From GBS-DC sp964451985 (GTDB taxonomy: Bacteria > Armatimonadota > Fimbriimonadia > Fimbriimonadales > GBS-DC), in assembly GCA_964451985.1 (NCBI GenBank), contig CAYVKB010000002.1:1-64000 (forward strand): a stretch of 64,000 nucleotides of DNA. The letters are read 5' to 3'. The notes below the pieces were generated by a model, which had not been told where the DNA came from, did no database searches, and worked only from the letters and a program-made list of their open reading frames with translations. The first letter of the stretch is position 1; each line of letters opens with the position of its first letter. Position numbers and translations under genes: made by a program. This document shows, piece after piece, positions 8,200 through 17,524 of the stretch.

Positions 8200-9215
8200 A
8201 CGCCACCTACGAACAAGTTGCCGAGCACGCGGGCTGGCTGAACCTGACCGATTCGGGGCTGATTCGCGTGATTGGCTCCGACCGCCTGCGGTTCTTGCAG
8301 GCGCAGACCACGAACGACCTACGCCCCCTGACTGAAGGTGCGGGCGTTTACACGGCGTTCTGTGCCCCCACAGGTCAGCTGCTCTCTGATGGCTATGTGC
8401 TGGAGGCGGAAGACGGCTACTTGCTGGTGTTGCCTGCTGAAACATGGGGCGACATTGCAGCGCGTCTGAGCGAGGCAATCATTTTAGACGATGTGACCCT
8501 GATGCCCCTGCAGGAGGGGATGGGTTTGCTGAGCGTTCAGGGCAGCGCGGCGAACGAGGTCCTGGAGGAGATTGGGCTGACCCCGCCACCCGATATGCCC
8601 TTGTCGCACTACACGCAAATTTGGCAGAAAGCCGAGCTGCGCCTGATACGCAACGACCGCACGGGCTTCGGCGGCGTGGATGTGCTGGTACCCTACGCAG
8701 TAATGGAAGAGTTTCAAACCGCGTTGGTTGCCACCGCCTGTCTACCGATTGACGACGCGCTCGCCGAAGTGCTGCGCTACGAGGCGGGCATCCCGAAAGT
8801 AGGTGTGGATACCACTGAGCGCACTCTCGCTGCTGAGCTGGGTGAGCCATTCGTGCGCAGTCATATTAGCTACACCAAGGGCTGCTATGTGGGGCAAGAG
8901 GTGCTGATGCGCATCCACGCGCGGGGACATACCAATCGCACCTGGGTACCGCTGCGTGTGGAGGGCGAGGCTTTGCCTCCGCGTGGCGCAACGCTGAACG
9001 CACCCGATCGACCCGACGCAGGCTGGATTACAGGTGCAGTGCGCTCGCAGGCGTTAGGGGGCGCAATTCTGGCGTGGGGCTTCCTGCGCAACGAATATAT
9101 TCAGCCAGAAACTGTACTGCAGGTCGTCACAGCTCCCCCCCTGCAGGCGGTTGTACTACACCAAGCACCGCGCCCAGCTCACCTCTCCCGCGCGCGAGAA
9201 GAGAGCCACAAGTAA
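8196..9215 (+). CDS. ygfZ: YgfZ/GcvT-like folate-binding protein (Fe-S cluster maintenance)
   Basis: A 339-residue protein related to the T-protein of glycine cleavage. The YgfZ signature K-G-C-Y-x-G-Q-E is visible as YTKGCYVGQEVLMR near residue 230, and the N-terminal RLRFLQAQTTNDL stretch is typical. Family members use folate and help repair or assemble Fe-S clusters. The ATG overlaps the upstream stop by four bases (ATGA) and has GGAGGGCGAG before it. Longer upstream starts in the same frame would run inside the adenosyltransferase gene and are unlikely. Confidence 0.92.
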   Translation: MNATYEQVAEHAGWLNLTDSGLIRVIGSDRLRFLQAQTTNDLRPLTEGAGVYTAFCAPTGQLLSDGYVLEAEDGYLLVLPAETWGDIAARLSEAIILDDVTLMPLQEGMGLLSVQGSAANEVLEEIGLTPPPDMPLSHYTQIWQKAELRLIRNDRTGFGGVDVLVPYAVMEEFQTALVATACLPIDDALAEVLRYEAGIPKVGVDTTERTLAAELGEPFVRSHISYTKGCYVGQEVLMRIHARGHTNRTWVPLRVEGEALPPRGATLNAPDRPDAGWITGAVRSQALGGAILAWGFLRNEYIQPETVLQVVTAPPLQAVVLHQAPRPAHLSRAREESHK

Positions 9216-9272
9216 GGGCGAAACTTTGCAAATCCAGCAGACACTCGTGCTGAGTGTGAGGTATTCGCTGGC

Positions 9273-11840
9273 TCACTGCCACCGCGCCCGTATTTCATAC
9301 ACGCGCTGTTTGCCACTGTAGCCGCCGATGATTGCAAGCGTCCCGACGGGCTGCGTAGGGTTCGGGTCGCGGGCGTACAGGATGGGCTTGCCATCGAACA
9401 GTGCCCAGAGTTTGCCCTCACGCCGCGAGAGTTGCAGCGTATGGCGTCCGGGCGTCATCATCTGCCCGCTTTCGCCCATCTCCGTGCCGAAGATGCGGAA
9501 GCGCGTGCGCGTGTTCAGGTAGCCTCCCACGAACAGCACGTAGTCGCGCCCAGCGTTCATAGCGGTTTCGGGTGTGGTCGGCAGGAACGCAGCGAGGATG
9601 CCGTCTTGAGTGGCTTCCAGTTCAATCCACAGGTCGAACTCGGTTGCGTTTAGTCCTGTGATGCGGAGGTGCGACTCTTCATGCCCATCGTATGCCCATA
9701 CACCATTTTGCACTTGCCAGCCTGCGCCGATTTGCAAGCCACTGGCGTTGACGGGGGTGAACACGCGCGTCGCCGCTTCACGTTTTAGCTCGGCGGGCGC
9801 ACCTGTGGGCATCGGTAGGGTGCCCGAAGGCTCTTGCATAATGCAGTAGAATACATCGTATGGCTCATAGACAGAGTAGCCCCTGCCATTTGCCTGATAG
9901 ACGTCGGCGTAGATGCCGATTTCTCGCCCGCCGCCCATCCAGAACCAACGGCTCTCGCCTCCGTTGGGGATACTAAGTTCGATGATGGTGGTACGGTCGC
10001 GTCGGCGGGTGGCTTTCCACTGCAAGCCGGGCGCATCGCGCCAAAGCGTGCGCGCCTCCACCTCGCCCCGATTACGCGCCTCGAACCAGACAACCGACTC
10101 CGTAGAAAATACGCCTTGACCTTCCCCATCGAAGCCCGCGTACAGTCTGTCCCAATCGCCCGTGATTTCAAACAGCGCGTAGTAGGAGTCTCCGTCGTGG
10201 CAGTGCTTGAGGGTCATTTTCAGCCCATCCTGTTCCAGCACGCCTGCGGGGGGTATATGTTCCCACTCGCTGGGGTCGCCGTCGACTGTCGCGCGAGCGT
10301 ACCACACGAACGGCTGCCACGGGTAGAGGGGGTATGGGTCTACTGTATCGGGCAAGCCGTCGCCGTCCTGGTCAGTTTTGCGCGGGTCGGGGATGCGCGA
10401 CTGCCACGCGGGTTTGACAAAGGTGTTTTGTAGTGGCGCGGGCGCCCAAGTGCTGAGCATCGCTTTGTGGAGGTCGTTCATTTGTCCGTCGGTTTGGGCG
10501 CGGCGCAGGTTCGAACCGAACCGTTTCTCATCGAGGGGTAGGCGCGGGTCGTCGTCGGGGAAGCCATCGCCGTCGGCGTCGCGCACAGTAATCGCTTCGC
10601 CAAAGTAGAATCGCAGCCACTGCACATCGCTAAGTTGCCTATCCCAGTACGCCATTACATTCCAGTGTTCGCCGTGCCGGCCTGCGGTATTCCACGGGTT
10701 CATCGCGACCGAGCCGTCGGGGTTCTTGCGTCGGTAGCGCGGCTCAGGGTGATTGAACACGATGCGCTCGTCCTCACGGTTGGCAAGCGAGAACGCCCCC
10801 ATCGATTCCATCTGGTGGTGGAACTCGTGCGCCACGAGCCAAGCGGTGTCGCCTCCGCCAAGGAACTGACTGCGGGCGGGCACACCGTCTGGGAAGCCAT
10901 CCACGCCCAGCGTGCCTCCGCCGCTATCATAGTATTCCCAGCGGCGCGTGTTGGGGTTCCAGCGTCGTGGGAACGCCTGTTCGATTTGCCCGGCGTAGGG
11001 CTGTTCCTCGTAGACTGGCTCCGTGTTCGCTCGCGTGATGTCGCGCGTGTCCACAATTGTGAACGCACCACCGCCCGGTCCTGCGAAGTCCACGCCAGCC
11101 CACGCGCGGCTGACAGGCAAGCCCTTGTAGAAGCCGGAAGCGTTGGCAGGCTCCTCACCCCAGCGTTGCCAGCGGTCGTCCACGAAAATCTGGAAGTCCA
11201 CCCAGAGTCGCATCCCGCTGTTCACCCAGAAGTAGCGCGCGGCGATGGTATATTCCTCTCTGATGCGCTGTATTTCGGCGTCGGTCATTTGGGGAGGCGG
11301 CGGCGCTGGGTTGGAGGGGTCTTGATATGCCGACGCCACGTTCACCACGTTGGGCATCAGCAACACCTTTACAGGGAGGCGGATGATGGTCTTATAGCCG
11401 CCTGGGGCGAGCGTGGCGACGGCGTACTCGCGTCGCCAAGGCGGGGTTGCCCCCCAGCGACGCTCCTCGCTGGTGGGCTGGTGGTCGGGGTCGTAAATTC
11501 GGTAGTAGTAACGTGTGCCGGGCTTCAGCCCCGTGATGCGAATGCGATGGTAAGTGCGCTTACCCGCCTCGCCACTCACTATGCGTACCTCTCTACCTCC
11601 CCACAGATCGACGCGCTGGCTTGGCGGACGCCACGCCGTTATCGGCAAGTTGCTGGCGCGAATTTGCACGCGTGTCTCGGTAGGTGTTTTCGTGTAATAT
11701 TGCAACACCACATAATCGCGCCCAATTTCCATCACTGGGCGCATCGGGTCTTGCAGGGGACGTGTGTCGCTTAGGGGTATGCTGTACACGCTCGCCCACA
11801 GAATCAGCCAACCCAGCATGCCGAGCCACCGTCGGAACAT
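9273..11840 (-). CDS. Secreted modular protein with HExxH zincin motif
   Basis: About 855 residues. After a signal peptide (MFRRWLGMLGWLILWAS) comes a fibronectin-III-like domain ending GLKPGTRYYYRIYD. The middle region has VAHEFHHQMESMG near residue 337, a HExxH zinc site, with possible third ligands in GRHGEHWNVMAYWDR. Two calcium-loop stretches of thrombospondin-3 type follow (DADGDGFPDDDP, DQDGDGLPDTVDP), then a CBM9/DOMON-like segment opening DGDPSEWEHIP, and a C-terminal jelly-roll-like domain. It is probably an exported metallopeptidase, but the family is not recognised. Start could also be a GTG at 11858. The gene faces the assembly gap. Confidence 0.7.
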   Translation of the reverse strand: MFRRWLGMLGWLILWASVYSIPLSDTRPLQDPMRPVMEIGRDYVVLQYYTKTPTETRVQIRASNLPITAWRPPSQRVDLWGGREVRIVSGEAGKRTYHRIRITGLKPGTRYYYRIYDPDHQPTSEERRWGATPPWRREYAVATLAPGGYKTIIRLPVKVLLMPNVVNVASAYQDPSNPAPPPPQMTDAEIQRIREEYTIAARYFWVNSGMRLWVDFQIFVDDRWQRWGEEPANASGFYKGLPVSRAWAGVDFAGPGGGAFTIVDTRDITRANTEPVYEEQPYAGQIEQAFPRRWNPNTRRWEYYDSGGGTLGVDGFPDGVPARSQFLGGGDTAWLVAHEFHHQMESMGAFSLANREDERIVFNHPEPRYRRKNPDGSVAMNPWNTAGRHGEHWNVMAYWDRQLSDVQWLRFYFGEAITVRDADGDGFPDDDPRLPLDEKRFGSNLRRAQTDGQMNDLHKAMLSTWAPAPLQNTFVKPAWQSRIPDPRKTDQDGDGLPDTVDPYPLYPWQPFVWYARATVDGDPSEWEHIPPAGVLEQDGLKMTLKHCHDGDSYYALFEITGDWDRLYAGFDGEGQGVFSTESVVWFEARNRGEVEARTLWRDAPGLQWKATRRRDRTTIIELSIPNGGESRWFWMGGGREIGIYADVYQANGRGYSVYEPYDVFYCIMQEPSGTLPMPTGAPAELKREAATRVFTPVNASGLQIGAGWQVQNGVWAYDGHEESHLRITGLNATEFDLWIELEATQDGILAAFLPTTPETAMNAGRDYVLFVGGYLNTRTRFRIFGTEMGESGQMMTPGRHTLQLSRREGKLWALFDGKPILYARDPNPTQPVGTLAIIGGYSGKQRVYEIRARWQ

Positions 11841-11954
11841 TCGCTTGATGTTCCACACGAAGCAAGGGATTCCTGCCTTTGGCTCGGAATGACCAGTTCA
11901 CTTTCGCGAAAGCATTTTTGCCATCCCGAGCGGGGCGCGGATTTTCCATTTCCA

Positions 11955-12054
11955 NNNNNNNNNNNNNNNNNNNNNNNNNNNNNNNNNNNNNNNNNNNNNN
12001 NNNNNNNNNNNNNNNNNNNNNNNNNNNNNNNNNNNNNNNNNNNNNNNNNNNNNN
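11955..12054. other. Assembly gap (100 N)
   Basis: Exactly 100 undetermined bases, the usual scaffold placeholder, so the true distance is unknown. The flanks (11859-11954 and 12055-12170) show no convincing gene. The metallopeptidase gene on the left and the barrel gene on the right both point away from the gap. Confidence 0.99.
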
Positions 12055-12135
12055 GCGCGTCATCACCAGACGCGAGACGCGGACCTGTTTGGCGTTTACT
12101 TCGCGTTCACGCCGTTTCGGTTGTTCTAAGCTCGG

Positions 12136-12159
12136 TGCGACGGCGTCTATGCCGTCGCA
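12136..12159. promoter_or_regulatory. 9-bp inverted repeat upstream of the LptD-like gene
   Basis: TGCGACGGC and GCCGTCGCA are separated by six bases. The right arm ends 11 bases before the TACACT -10 box, so it covers the expected -35 region. It could be an operator for an envelope regulator; that role is inference. Confidence 0.35.
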
Positions 12160-12170
12160 TCCACTTCAGG

Positions 12171-12176
12171 TACACT
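12171..12176 (+). promoter_or_regulatory. -10 box 7 bases before a GTG start (leaderless type)
   Basis: CAGGTACACTCC, with the box ending exactly 7 bases before the GTG at 12184. Same box and spacing as before the adenosyltransferase and aspartate kinase genes. Confidence 0.55.
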
Positions 12177-12183
12177 CCGCTGC

Positions 12184-14343
12184 GTGCGCGCGGTTGGGCT
12201 TATCGCGGTACTGATTGCGCTCGCGGCATTCGCGCAGCCGCAAGGGGAGCGTGTGGAGTTCCAGACTCAGGGCGCGTTGCGTTACGACAGCGCGTCCGAC
12301 ACGGCGCAGGGCGAGGCGATTATCGCCCGCTGGCGCGAGTATCTGCTGGAGGGGACGCGCTTTCTCGGCTCGCCCCGCAAAGCGGAGTACCGCTTCTTTG
12401 AAGGCGTGCGCCTGCTTGGCGAAAACCTCAACGCACAGGGCAGCGAGCTGAACCTGTTCACACGCGAGCGGCGCTGGACGCTGCTGCAAGGGCGCGCGGA
12501 GCTGAAACCCGCCTTCACCGAGAACCGCCTGCTGGAGAGCATGTACCTGCAGGGGGAACGAATGGAAGGCACGGAGACCCGCGTGCAAGCCGAGCGCTGC
12601 ACTGCCACCACGTGCAACTTAGACCACCCTCACTTCCACTGGAGCGCGGAAACACTGGACGCCACCGCAGGCGACCGTGCCGTGCTGCGTAATGTACGCT
12701 TGAGCATTCTGGGACGCACAGTGCTAAGCCTGCCGTATGTGGCTGTGCCTCTGCGTGACGGCGATACCTCGCCTCTCCCCGACGCGGGCTTCACAGAGGA
12801 AGAGGGCTTCTACATCCGTTATGCGATTGCATACCTGTTGGCGCAGGGCGCACTAGGCAACGCGCGGTTCGACCTGATGCAAAAGCGCGGACTGGGCGTG
12901 AACCTCCAACAGAACTACTCACGGGGCGATTTGAATCTGTATTTCTTGCGAGATTTGAACCAGCGCACGAATAACATCACTGGACGCCTGCAACACGGGC
13001 AGAACTTCGGAGCGATACAAACGCGCTGGAACGCCGAGTATCGCCAGAACAGCTACCAACTGTTCAGCGACAACACCGCGTGGAGCCTGCGCACGGACTG
13101 GACACTGCCCGCACGCACGGGGCAGTCACGCCTGAGCCTCGCCGAGAACCGCAACCGCACGGGTGCGTTCGAGAACACGAACCGCACCGCCGCCCTGCAA
13201 GACACCCGCACGCTGGGACGACTGCAAACGAACCTGCTGGGCGAGTATCTGGAGTTCGAGAACCGCTTCACAGGGAACCGCACGGGCAATCGGCAGTGGA
13301 ACCTGCGGGCGAACTTGCGCTACAGTCTTGAGCGCGAGACTAACCTACAGTTGGATTTTGAGCGATTTGTGCCTGTAGGCGAGACGGCGGTCTTTGGCGG
13401 CTTAGAGCGGCTGCCCGAGTTGAGCCTCTCGGCGTCGGCACGGAGCTTAGGGCTGCCACTCCCCGACTCGCAACTGCGCCTGAGCGTCGGGCGATTCGCC
13501 GAGGGCTTCCAGACCCGCATCACGCGCGAGCGGTATGCGTTCGAATGGCAGGGGCGCATCGGTAGGCTCGCCCGTACGGAAACGCCACGCCCCACCACCC
13601 TCTGGAGCTACCGATTTCGCCAAACCTACTACAGCGACGACACCGCGCAGTATGTGTTGCAGTTCACGCTGGAGCAGCAGTTGCCGTTGGGGGCGCGCTC
13701 CAGTTTCAACCTGCGCTGGAATCACCTGCGCCCCTACGGCTACAGCCCGCTTGGACTGGATCGGACAGGGCTGTACAACCTACTGAGCGGCGAGTTGCAG
13801 TGGCGCATCGGCAGCGGCTGGAGCCTTGGAGCACAGACCAGCTACGACCTGCAAGCCACCGACAAGGGGCGCGACCCGTGGAGTCTGCTGAACGCGAATT
13901 TAGAATATCAGCCTGCCGAGTGGCTCCGCTGGCGCACGCTGCTGAGCTATGACCCAAACCGCGAACGCTGGCGCAGCCTGCAGACCGACTTGCAGTGGCG
14001 GTTCGGCGCCTCGCGCCTCGCGCTGGCTGCCCGCTACGACCCCGAACGCGCCCGCTGGGGCAGTGTGTTCCTGCGTGTCGACTCGCTCAAATGGGGGCGC
14101 TCACGTCTCTCGTTCCTCACACAGTACAACGGCTACCTGAACCGTTTCGAATCGCGGCAGCTGCTGTGGGTCTACGATTTACACTGCGCCGAGCTGGAGG
14201 TGCGCTATATCGATAATCCGTTCGGCTTTCGGCGCGATACAGGGTTGCAGATTTTCATTCGGCTTAAGGCGTTGCCAAGTCTCTCGCGATTCGGGTTTGG
14301 ACAGTTCGGGCAGCCGGTGGGGGCGTTAGGCAGTGAGTTCTAA
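12184..14343 (+). CDS. LptD-like outer-membrane beta-barrel protein
   Basis: Predicted 719-residue outer-membrane protein. It has a short signal peptide (about residues 1-19), an OstA/LptA-like N-terminal domain (about 25-170: GALRYDSASDTAQGEA, LLQGRAELKP, MEGTETRVQAERCTATTC), and a long barrel of alternating strands rich in Arg, Tyr, Trp and Asn. The order matches LptD, which inserts lipopolysaccharide into the outer leaflet. Sequence conservation is low, so other barrel roles are possible. Two cysteines in ERCTATTCN may form a disulfide. Start is GTG with no ribosome site. The stop overlaps that of mtlD by 4 bases on the opposite strand. Confidence 0.7.
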   Translation: MRAVGLIAVLIALAAFAQPQGERVEFQTQGALRYDSASDTAQGEAIIARWREYLLEGTRFLGSPRKAEYRFFEGVRLLGENLNAQGSELNLFTRERRWTLLQGRAELKPAFTENRLLESMYLQGERMEGTETRVQAERCTATTCNLDHPHFHWSAETLDATAGDRAVLRNVRLSILGRTVLSLPYVAVPLRDGDTSPLPDAGFTEEEGFYIRYAIAYLLAQGALGNARFDLMQKRGLGVNLQQNYSRGDLNLYFLRDLNQRTNNITGRLQHGQNFGAIQTRWNAEYRQNSYQLFSDNTAWSLRTDWTLPARTGQSRLSLAENRNRTGAFENTNRTAALQDTRTLGRLQTNLLGEYLEFENRFTGNRTGNRQWNLRANLRYSLERETNLQLDFERFVPVGETAVFGGLERLPELSLSASARSLGLPLPDSQLRLSVGRFAEGFQTRITRERYAFEWQGRIGRLARTETPRPTTLWSYRFRQTYYSDDTAQYVLQFTLEQQLPLGARSSFNLRWNHLRPYGYSPLGLDRTGLYNLLSGELQWRIGSGWSLGAQTSYDLQATDKGRDPWSLLNANLEYQPAEWLRWRTLLSYDPNRERWRSLQTDLQWRFGASRLALAARYDPERARWGSVFLRVDSLKWGRSRLSFLTQYNGYLNRFESRQLLWVYDLHCAELEVRYIDNPFGFRRDTGLQIFIRLKALPSLSRFGFGQFGQPVGALGSEF

Positions 14344-15428
14344 ATCCGATGTAGTCCGCACCAGTCGCGCAGCACGCCATCCGCACCCTTTTCGCGAATC
14401 ATCTGCTGGAGTTGCTGCGATTCGGGGTCGGTGGGGTCGTTGTACGCCAAAGCCGCCAAGATTGCCTTGCGGAACGGCGTGGGGTTTTCGCCCTGCTCGG
14501 TAAGCAGTCGGTACGCACCCACCAATCGGTCGTCGGGGCGGAGCTTACGCAGTGGCTCGCGGGCGACCCGGGCGATGGGATCGTCCAAGTGCGGGTCTTG
14601 AATGCGCTGCAGAATGTCCTGCACGGTTTGGTAATGTTCGGTAGGGTCAAACGGGTGCTGCTTGAGGAACGCTCGGGCGAGGGCATTCGCTCCCTGCACG
14701 AACAGTGCGTCGATTTCAGGGTCTTGCAACGCTTGCTGGATGGTTTTGTACCCCTTTTGCGCCCCTAAGTAGGCAATTAGCGCGTGCAAGCCGTTGTGCA
14801 GGTAGAGTTTGCGCTGCATGTAAATCTCCAACGGGCGCACGGGTTGCAAGCCGACGATTGGGGGTGGCTCGCCAATCAGTGCGTCGGCGTCAACGGGCAG
14901 CTTGCTGTAGCGGTCCACGCGCACGCCAGGCGGGTCACCGGGCAGCTCTGCCACCGCCTGACGCCCGATGATGCAGCGCACGAAGCCCAGGAGGTTCAGC
15001 ATTTCATGTTCGTCGGGGTTCAGGGTTTGTAGTAGCGCGTCGCGCAGTACCGCGTCGGCGCTTATAGCGTTCTCGCCGAGCAACAGGTTCAGCGGCTTGG
15101 AGTTCTGCTGAGCGCGGCGGCGCAGCCCTGCTGCAATTAGTGGCGCAAGCCCCGGCAGCGCGTTCAACCCAACGGCGGTGGAAGCCACATCGGCGCGCGC
15201 AAAAGCATCCGCAACAGCGTCTATCTCGGATGTATGCAGGGCAGATACAGGGGCGATGGTCTCGCGCCCGCCGTCTGTCCACTCCAGCCAGCAGGATTTA
15301 TGCCGATTGAGACTTTCCACCAGATCGGCGCGCGGCTCAACAAACACTATTTCGAAGCCGGAGCGGGCATAGAGCTGGGCGAGGAAACCCCGCCCAATCT
15401 TGCCCGCTCCGAATTGCACCGCCAGCAA
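14340..15428 (-). CDS. mtlD: Mannitol-1-phosphate 5-dehydrogenase
   Basis: Interconverts mannitol 1-phosphate and fructose 6-phosphate with NAD. The Rossmann motif opens the protein (FGAGKIGRGF), and the catalytic Lys/His region reads MQRKLYLHNGLHALIAYLG near residue 205. Length 362 is typical. The TTG start is chosen because it aligns the N-terminus with the family and has AAGGGG upstream. No mannitol phosphotransferase gene is nearby, so it may work in mannitol synthesis rather than uptake. It follows a secreted PPC protein by 21 bases and converges with the LptD-like gene, overlapping by 4 bases. Confidence 0.85.
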   Translation of the reverse strand: MLAVQFGAGKIGRGFLAQLYARSGFEIVFVEPRADLVESLNRHKSCWLEWTDGGRETIAPVSALHTSEIDAVADAFARADVASTAVGLNALPGLAPLIAAGLRRRAQQNSKPLNLLLGENAISADAVLRDALLQTLNPDEHEMLNLLGFVRCIIGRQAVAELPGDPPGVRVDRYSKLPVDADALIGEPPPIVGLQPVRPLEIYMQRKLYLHNGLHALIAYLGAQKGYKTIQQALQDPEIDALFVQGANALARAFLKQHPFDPTEHYQTVQDILQRIQDPHLDDPIARVAREPLRKLRPDDRLVGAYRLLTEQGENPTPFRKAILAALAYNDPTDPESQQLQQMIREKGADGVLRDWCGLHRI

Positions 15429-15449
15429 CGCTACACACCCCTTGGGGGT

Positions 15450-16787
15450 TTAGTTGTCGCCCACCGAGCCGAAGTTGAACAGCACAATCAGCAGGTCGGC
15501 GTCATCCACAACGCCGTCGCCGTTCAGGTCGACGTTCGGGTTGTTCGCGCCGAAGCTGAACAGTACCTGCAGCAGGTCGGCATCATCGATTACATTATCC
15601 TGATTAATATCGCCATTCACAAGGTTGAACACCAACCCTGACACATCGCTGTTGAGTGACACGCCGCGAATAATGCGTCGCAGGCTGGTGGGCGCACGCA
15701 CGGCGATGTCCACCAAGCCGCCCATCACCGCGGTGTAAGTTGTGAACTGTCCCGCATTATTGGTGTTGAAGGGGCGCTGCGATTGCAGGTTCTGCGTACC
15801 TGCCTGGAATATCTGCATCTGGAACTGCACCAGCGAGAGGTTCTGGCGGTCGAAGTTCACGCGCCCGGAGATGAGGCGCCGCACGGGGGCGTAGTCGGTA
15901 ATCAGCACGTCGTACCAGCCACCCGCACGACCACCTGCGTAGCTAAAGCCCTCCACGCGGATGAAGTAAATACCCGCAGGTAGGTTGCTCAGCGCCACGC
16001 GCGAAGTATAGGGGTTGAATGGGTCGTGCGAATCGTCATCGTTGCTCGCCAGCGGGTTGAACGCCGAGTCGTAGATTGTGACAATCGTATCCGTCGCGCC
16101 GAAGGTGCGCACGGTGAGGTTGCCTGCGCCAATCTCGATACGGTAGTGGTCTAAGTCGGTCTGACGATAGCGCAGGAAAGCGTTCGGAATCAGTGTGAAA
16201 TCGTCGGCGAGGTTGCTCATATCGGTGGCGGTGTTGAAGGTCTCGTTGGTGCTGTCCACCTCGTAAGGGTCAAAATCGCGCGCGGTGCTTCCGTCGAACA
16301 CGCGCAGGGTGTAGCGAAATCGTGCCAGCAAGCCTGTGCTGGCAATCGAGCGCACCTGCACGAAGTAGACGCCTGCGTTCAGCGAAATCGTGATGCCTGA
16401 ATCGGCGTTGGTGAACGACGTGTCGCGGTTGCCACGGTTGTTGTTGCCGATTTCGTCATCGTCGTTCTCAGCAATCAGACCGCCGCTGGAGTTAAACAGC
16501 GTAATCACCGAGTCCGACGTGCAGTCCACGCGGAACGAGTAAGTTCCCGTCTGTGCCAGCTCGACTCGGTAGATGTCCACATCGCCGTCGGGGTTAATCA
16601 GCCCGCGTACAACCTTCATTCGGCGTGTGTTAGTGTTATCGACGCCCACCACTCCGAGGTTCTGGGCAGTTGTGATTGTATTATTGACTTCCGTATCGTT
16701 GGCAAAATCGATTACAAGTGGTTGCGCCGCGCCCAACGCGAGCAGCGCACAGAAACACCCGAACAGACTCGCTATTGTCCTCATCAT
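15450..16787 (-). CDS. Secreted protein with PPC domains and dockerin-like tail
   Basis: The 445-residue product has a signal peptide (MMRTIASLFGCFCALLALG) and two PPC-like beta domains (about residues 35-160 and 175-290; GDVDIYRVELAQTGTYSFRV, LPAGIYFIRVEGFSYAGG). A Cna-B/CarboxypepD-like segment follows, then two dockerin-type EF loops (DINQDNVIDDADLLQ and DLNGDGVVDDADLLI), each ending in VLFxFG. No catalytic domain is present. The same doublet ends the SpoIID protein at 58665-61184. Start MM has AAAGGAG upstream. Likely surface or periplasmic; role unknown. Confidence 0.75.
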   Translation of the reverse strand: MMRTIASLFGCFCALLALGAAQPLVIDFANDTEVNNTITTAQNLGVVGVDNTNTRRMKVVRGLINPDGDVDIYRVELAQTGTYSFRVDCTSDSVITLFNSSGGLIAENDDDEIGNNNRGNRDTSFTNADSGITISLNAGVYFVQVRSIASTGLLARFRYTLRVFDGSTARDFDPYEVDSTNETFNTATDMSNLADDFTLIPNAFLRYRQTDLDHYRIEIGAGNLTVRTFGATDTIVTIYDSAFNPLASNDDDSHDPFNPYTSRVALSNLPAGIYFIRVEGFSYAGGRAGGWYDVLITDYAPVRRLISGRVNFDRQNLSLVQFQMQIFQAGTQNLQSQRPFNTNNAGQFTTYTAVMGGLVDIAVRAPTSLRRIIRGVSLNSDVSGLVFNLVNGDINQDNVIDDADLLQVLFSFGANNPNVDLNGDGVVDDADLLIVLFNFGSVGDN

Positions 16788-16811
16788 AATAGGCTCCTTT
16801 CCCGCGCCTCT

Positions 16812-16817
16812 ATTATA
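16812..16817 (-). promoter_or_regulatory. Extended -10 box (TGCTATAATAG)
   Basis: Minus strand reads GTGCTATAATAGAGG. The identical core TGCTATAATAG precedes the prepilin-like gene at 36271 and the PEP-CTERM gene at 48184, so it may be a promoter class for exported proteins. Confidence 0.6.
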
Positions 16818-16831
16818 GCACACTTTCGCAC

Positions 16832-17524
16832 TCAGAGGTAGCCTTTCTCGCGCAAACTGGTATAGTTCCCGTCGCCCAGGATCAGGTGGTCGAGCAGTTC
16901 GGTACCCAGTAGCTCGCCTGCTTCCTTGAGCCTTCGGGTGATAGCAATATCTTCGGGACTGGGCGTAGGGTCCCCGCTGGGGTGGTTATGCACAGCAATC
17001 CAGCTCGCTGCACCCTCGCGTATCACTACGCGGTACACTTCGCGCGGATGCACGAGGCTGCTGTCCAGCGTGCCGATGGAGATAGTCTCGGTGCGCAGCA
17101 CGCGGTTTTTGGTATCCAGCATCACCGCCAGAAAATGCTCGCGCCTTTCGCTCAGCAGTTGCATGTGCACGAGTTGATACACATCTTCAGGTGAGCGGAT
17201 TTGGGGGCGTTCGTGGAACTGGCTAATCGCGACACGCCTGCCCAGCTCCATCGCGGCAGCGATTTGCGTGGCTTTCGCTAATCCCATACCCTTAATGTTC
17301 GCCAACTCCTGCACGCTGGCGTGCATCACGCCGCGCACACCGCCGAACTTCTGCAGCAGATGCTGAGCTAACTGCAGCGCGGACATCTGCGCTGTGCCGG
17401 TGCGCAGTAGTATCGCAAGCAGTTCGTACTCGCGCAGGCTCGATGCTCCCCAGTGCGCCAGCTTCTCGCGCGGTCGTTCTTCAGGCGGCAATTCGCGAAT
17501 GGTTGTGTAGCGTTGTGGTTCCAT
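16832..17524 (-). CDS. radC: RadC/UPF0758 family JAB-domain protein
   Basis: A 230-residue protein with an N-terminal helix-hairpin-helix region (ANIKGMGLAKATQIAAAMELG) and a C-terminal JAB/MPN metalloprotease fold with the motif VHNHPSGDPTPSPEDI. RadC proteins are no longer thought to be main DNA-repair enzymes; their biochemical role is unclear. The ATG lies one base into the upstream stop (TGATG), so it is translationally coupled to the DUF2227 gene. A longer frame upstream of this ATG overlaps that gene and is not credible. Confidence 0.9.
   Translation of the reverse strand: MEPQRYTTIRELPPEERPREKLAHWGASSLREYELLAILLRTGTAQMSALQLAQHLLQKFGGVRGVMHASVQELANIKGMGLAKATQIAAAMELGRRVAISQFHERPQIRSPEDVYQLVHMQLLSERREHFLAVMLDTKNRVLRTETISIGTLDSSLVHPREVYRVVIREGAASWIAVHNHPSGDPTPSPEDIAITRRLKEAGELLGTELLDHLILGDGNYTSLREKGYL

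Noticed and set aside
10635..11774. Long rightward frame (379 codons) opposite the metallopeptidase
   Set aside because: It is the shadow of the real leftward gene; its product shows no domain and the other strand has clear motifs.
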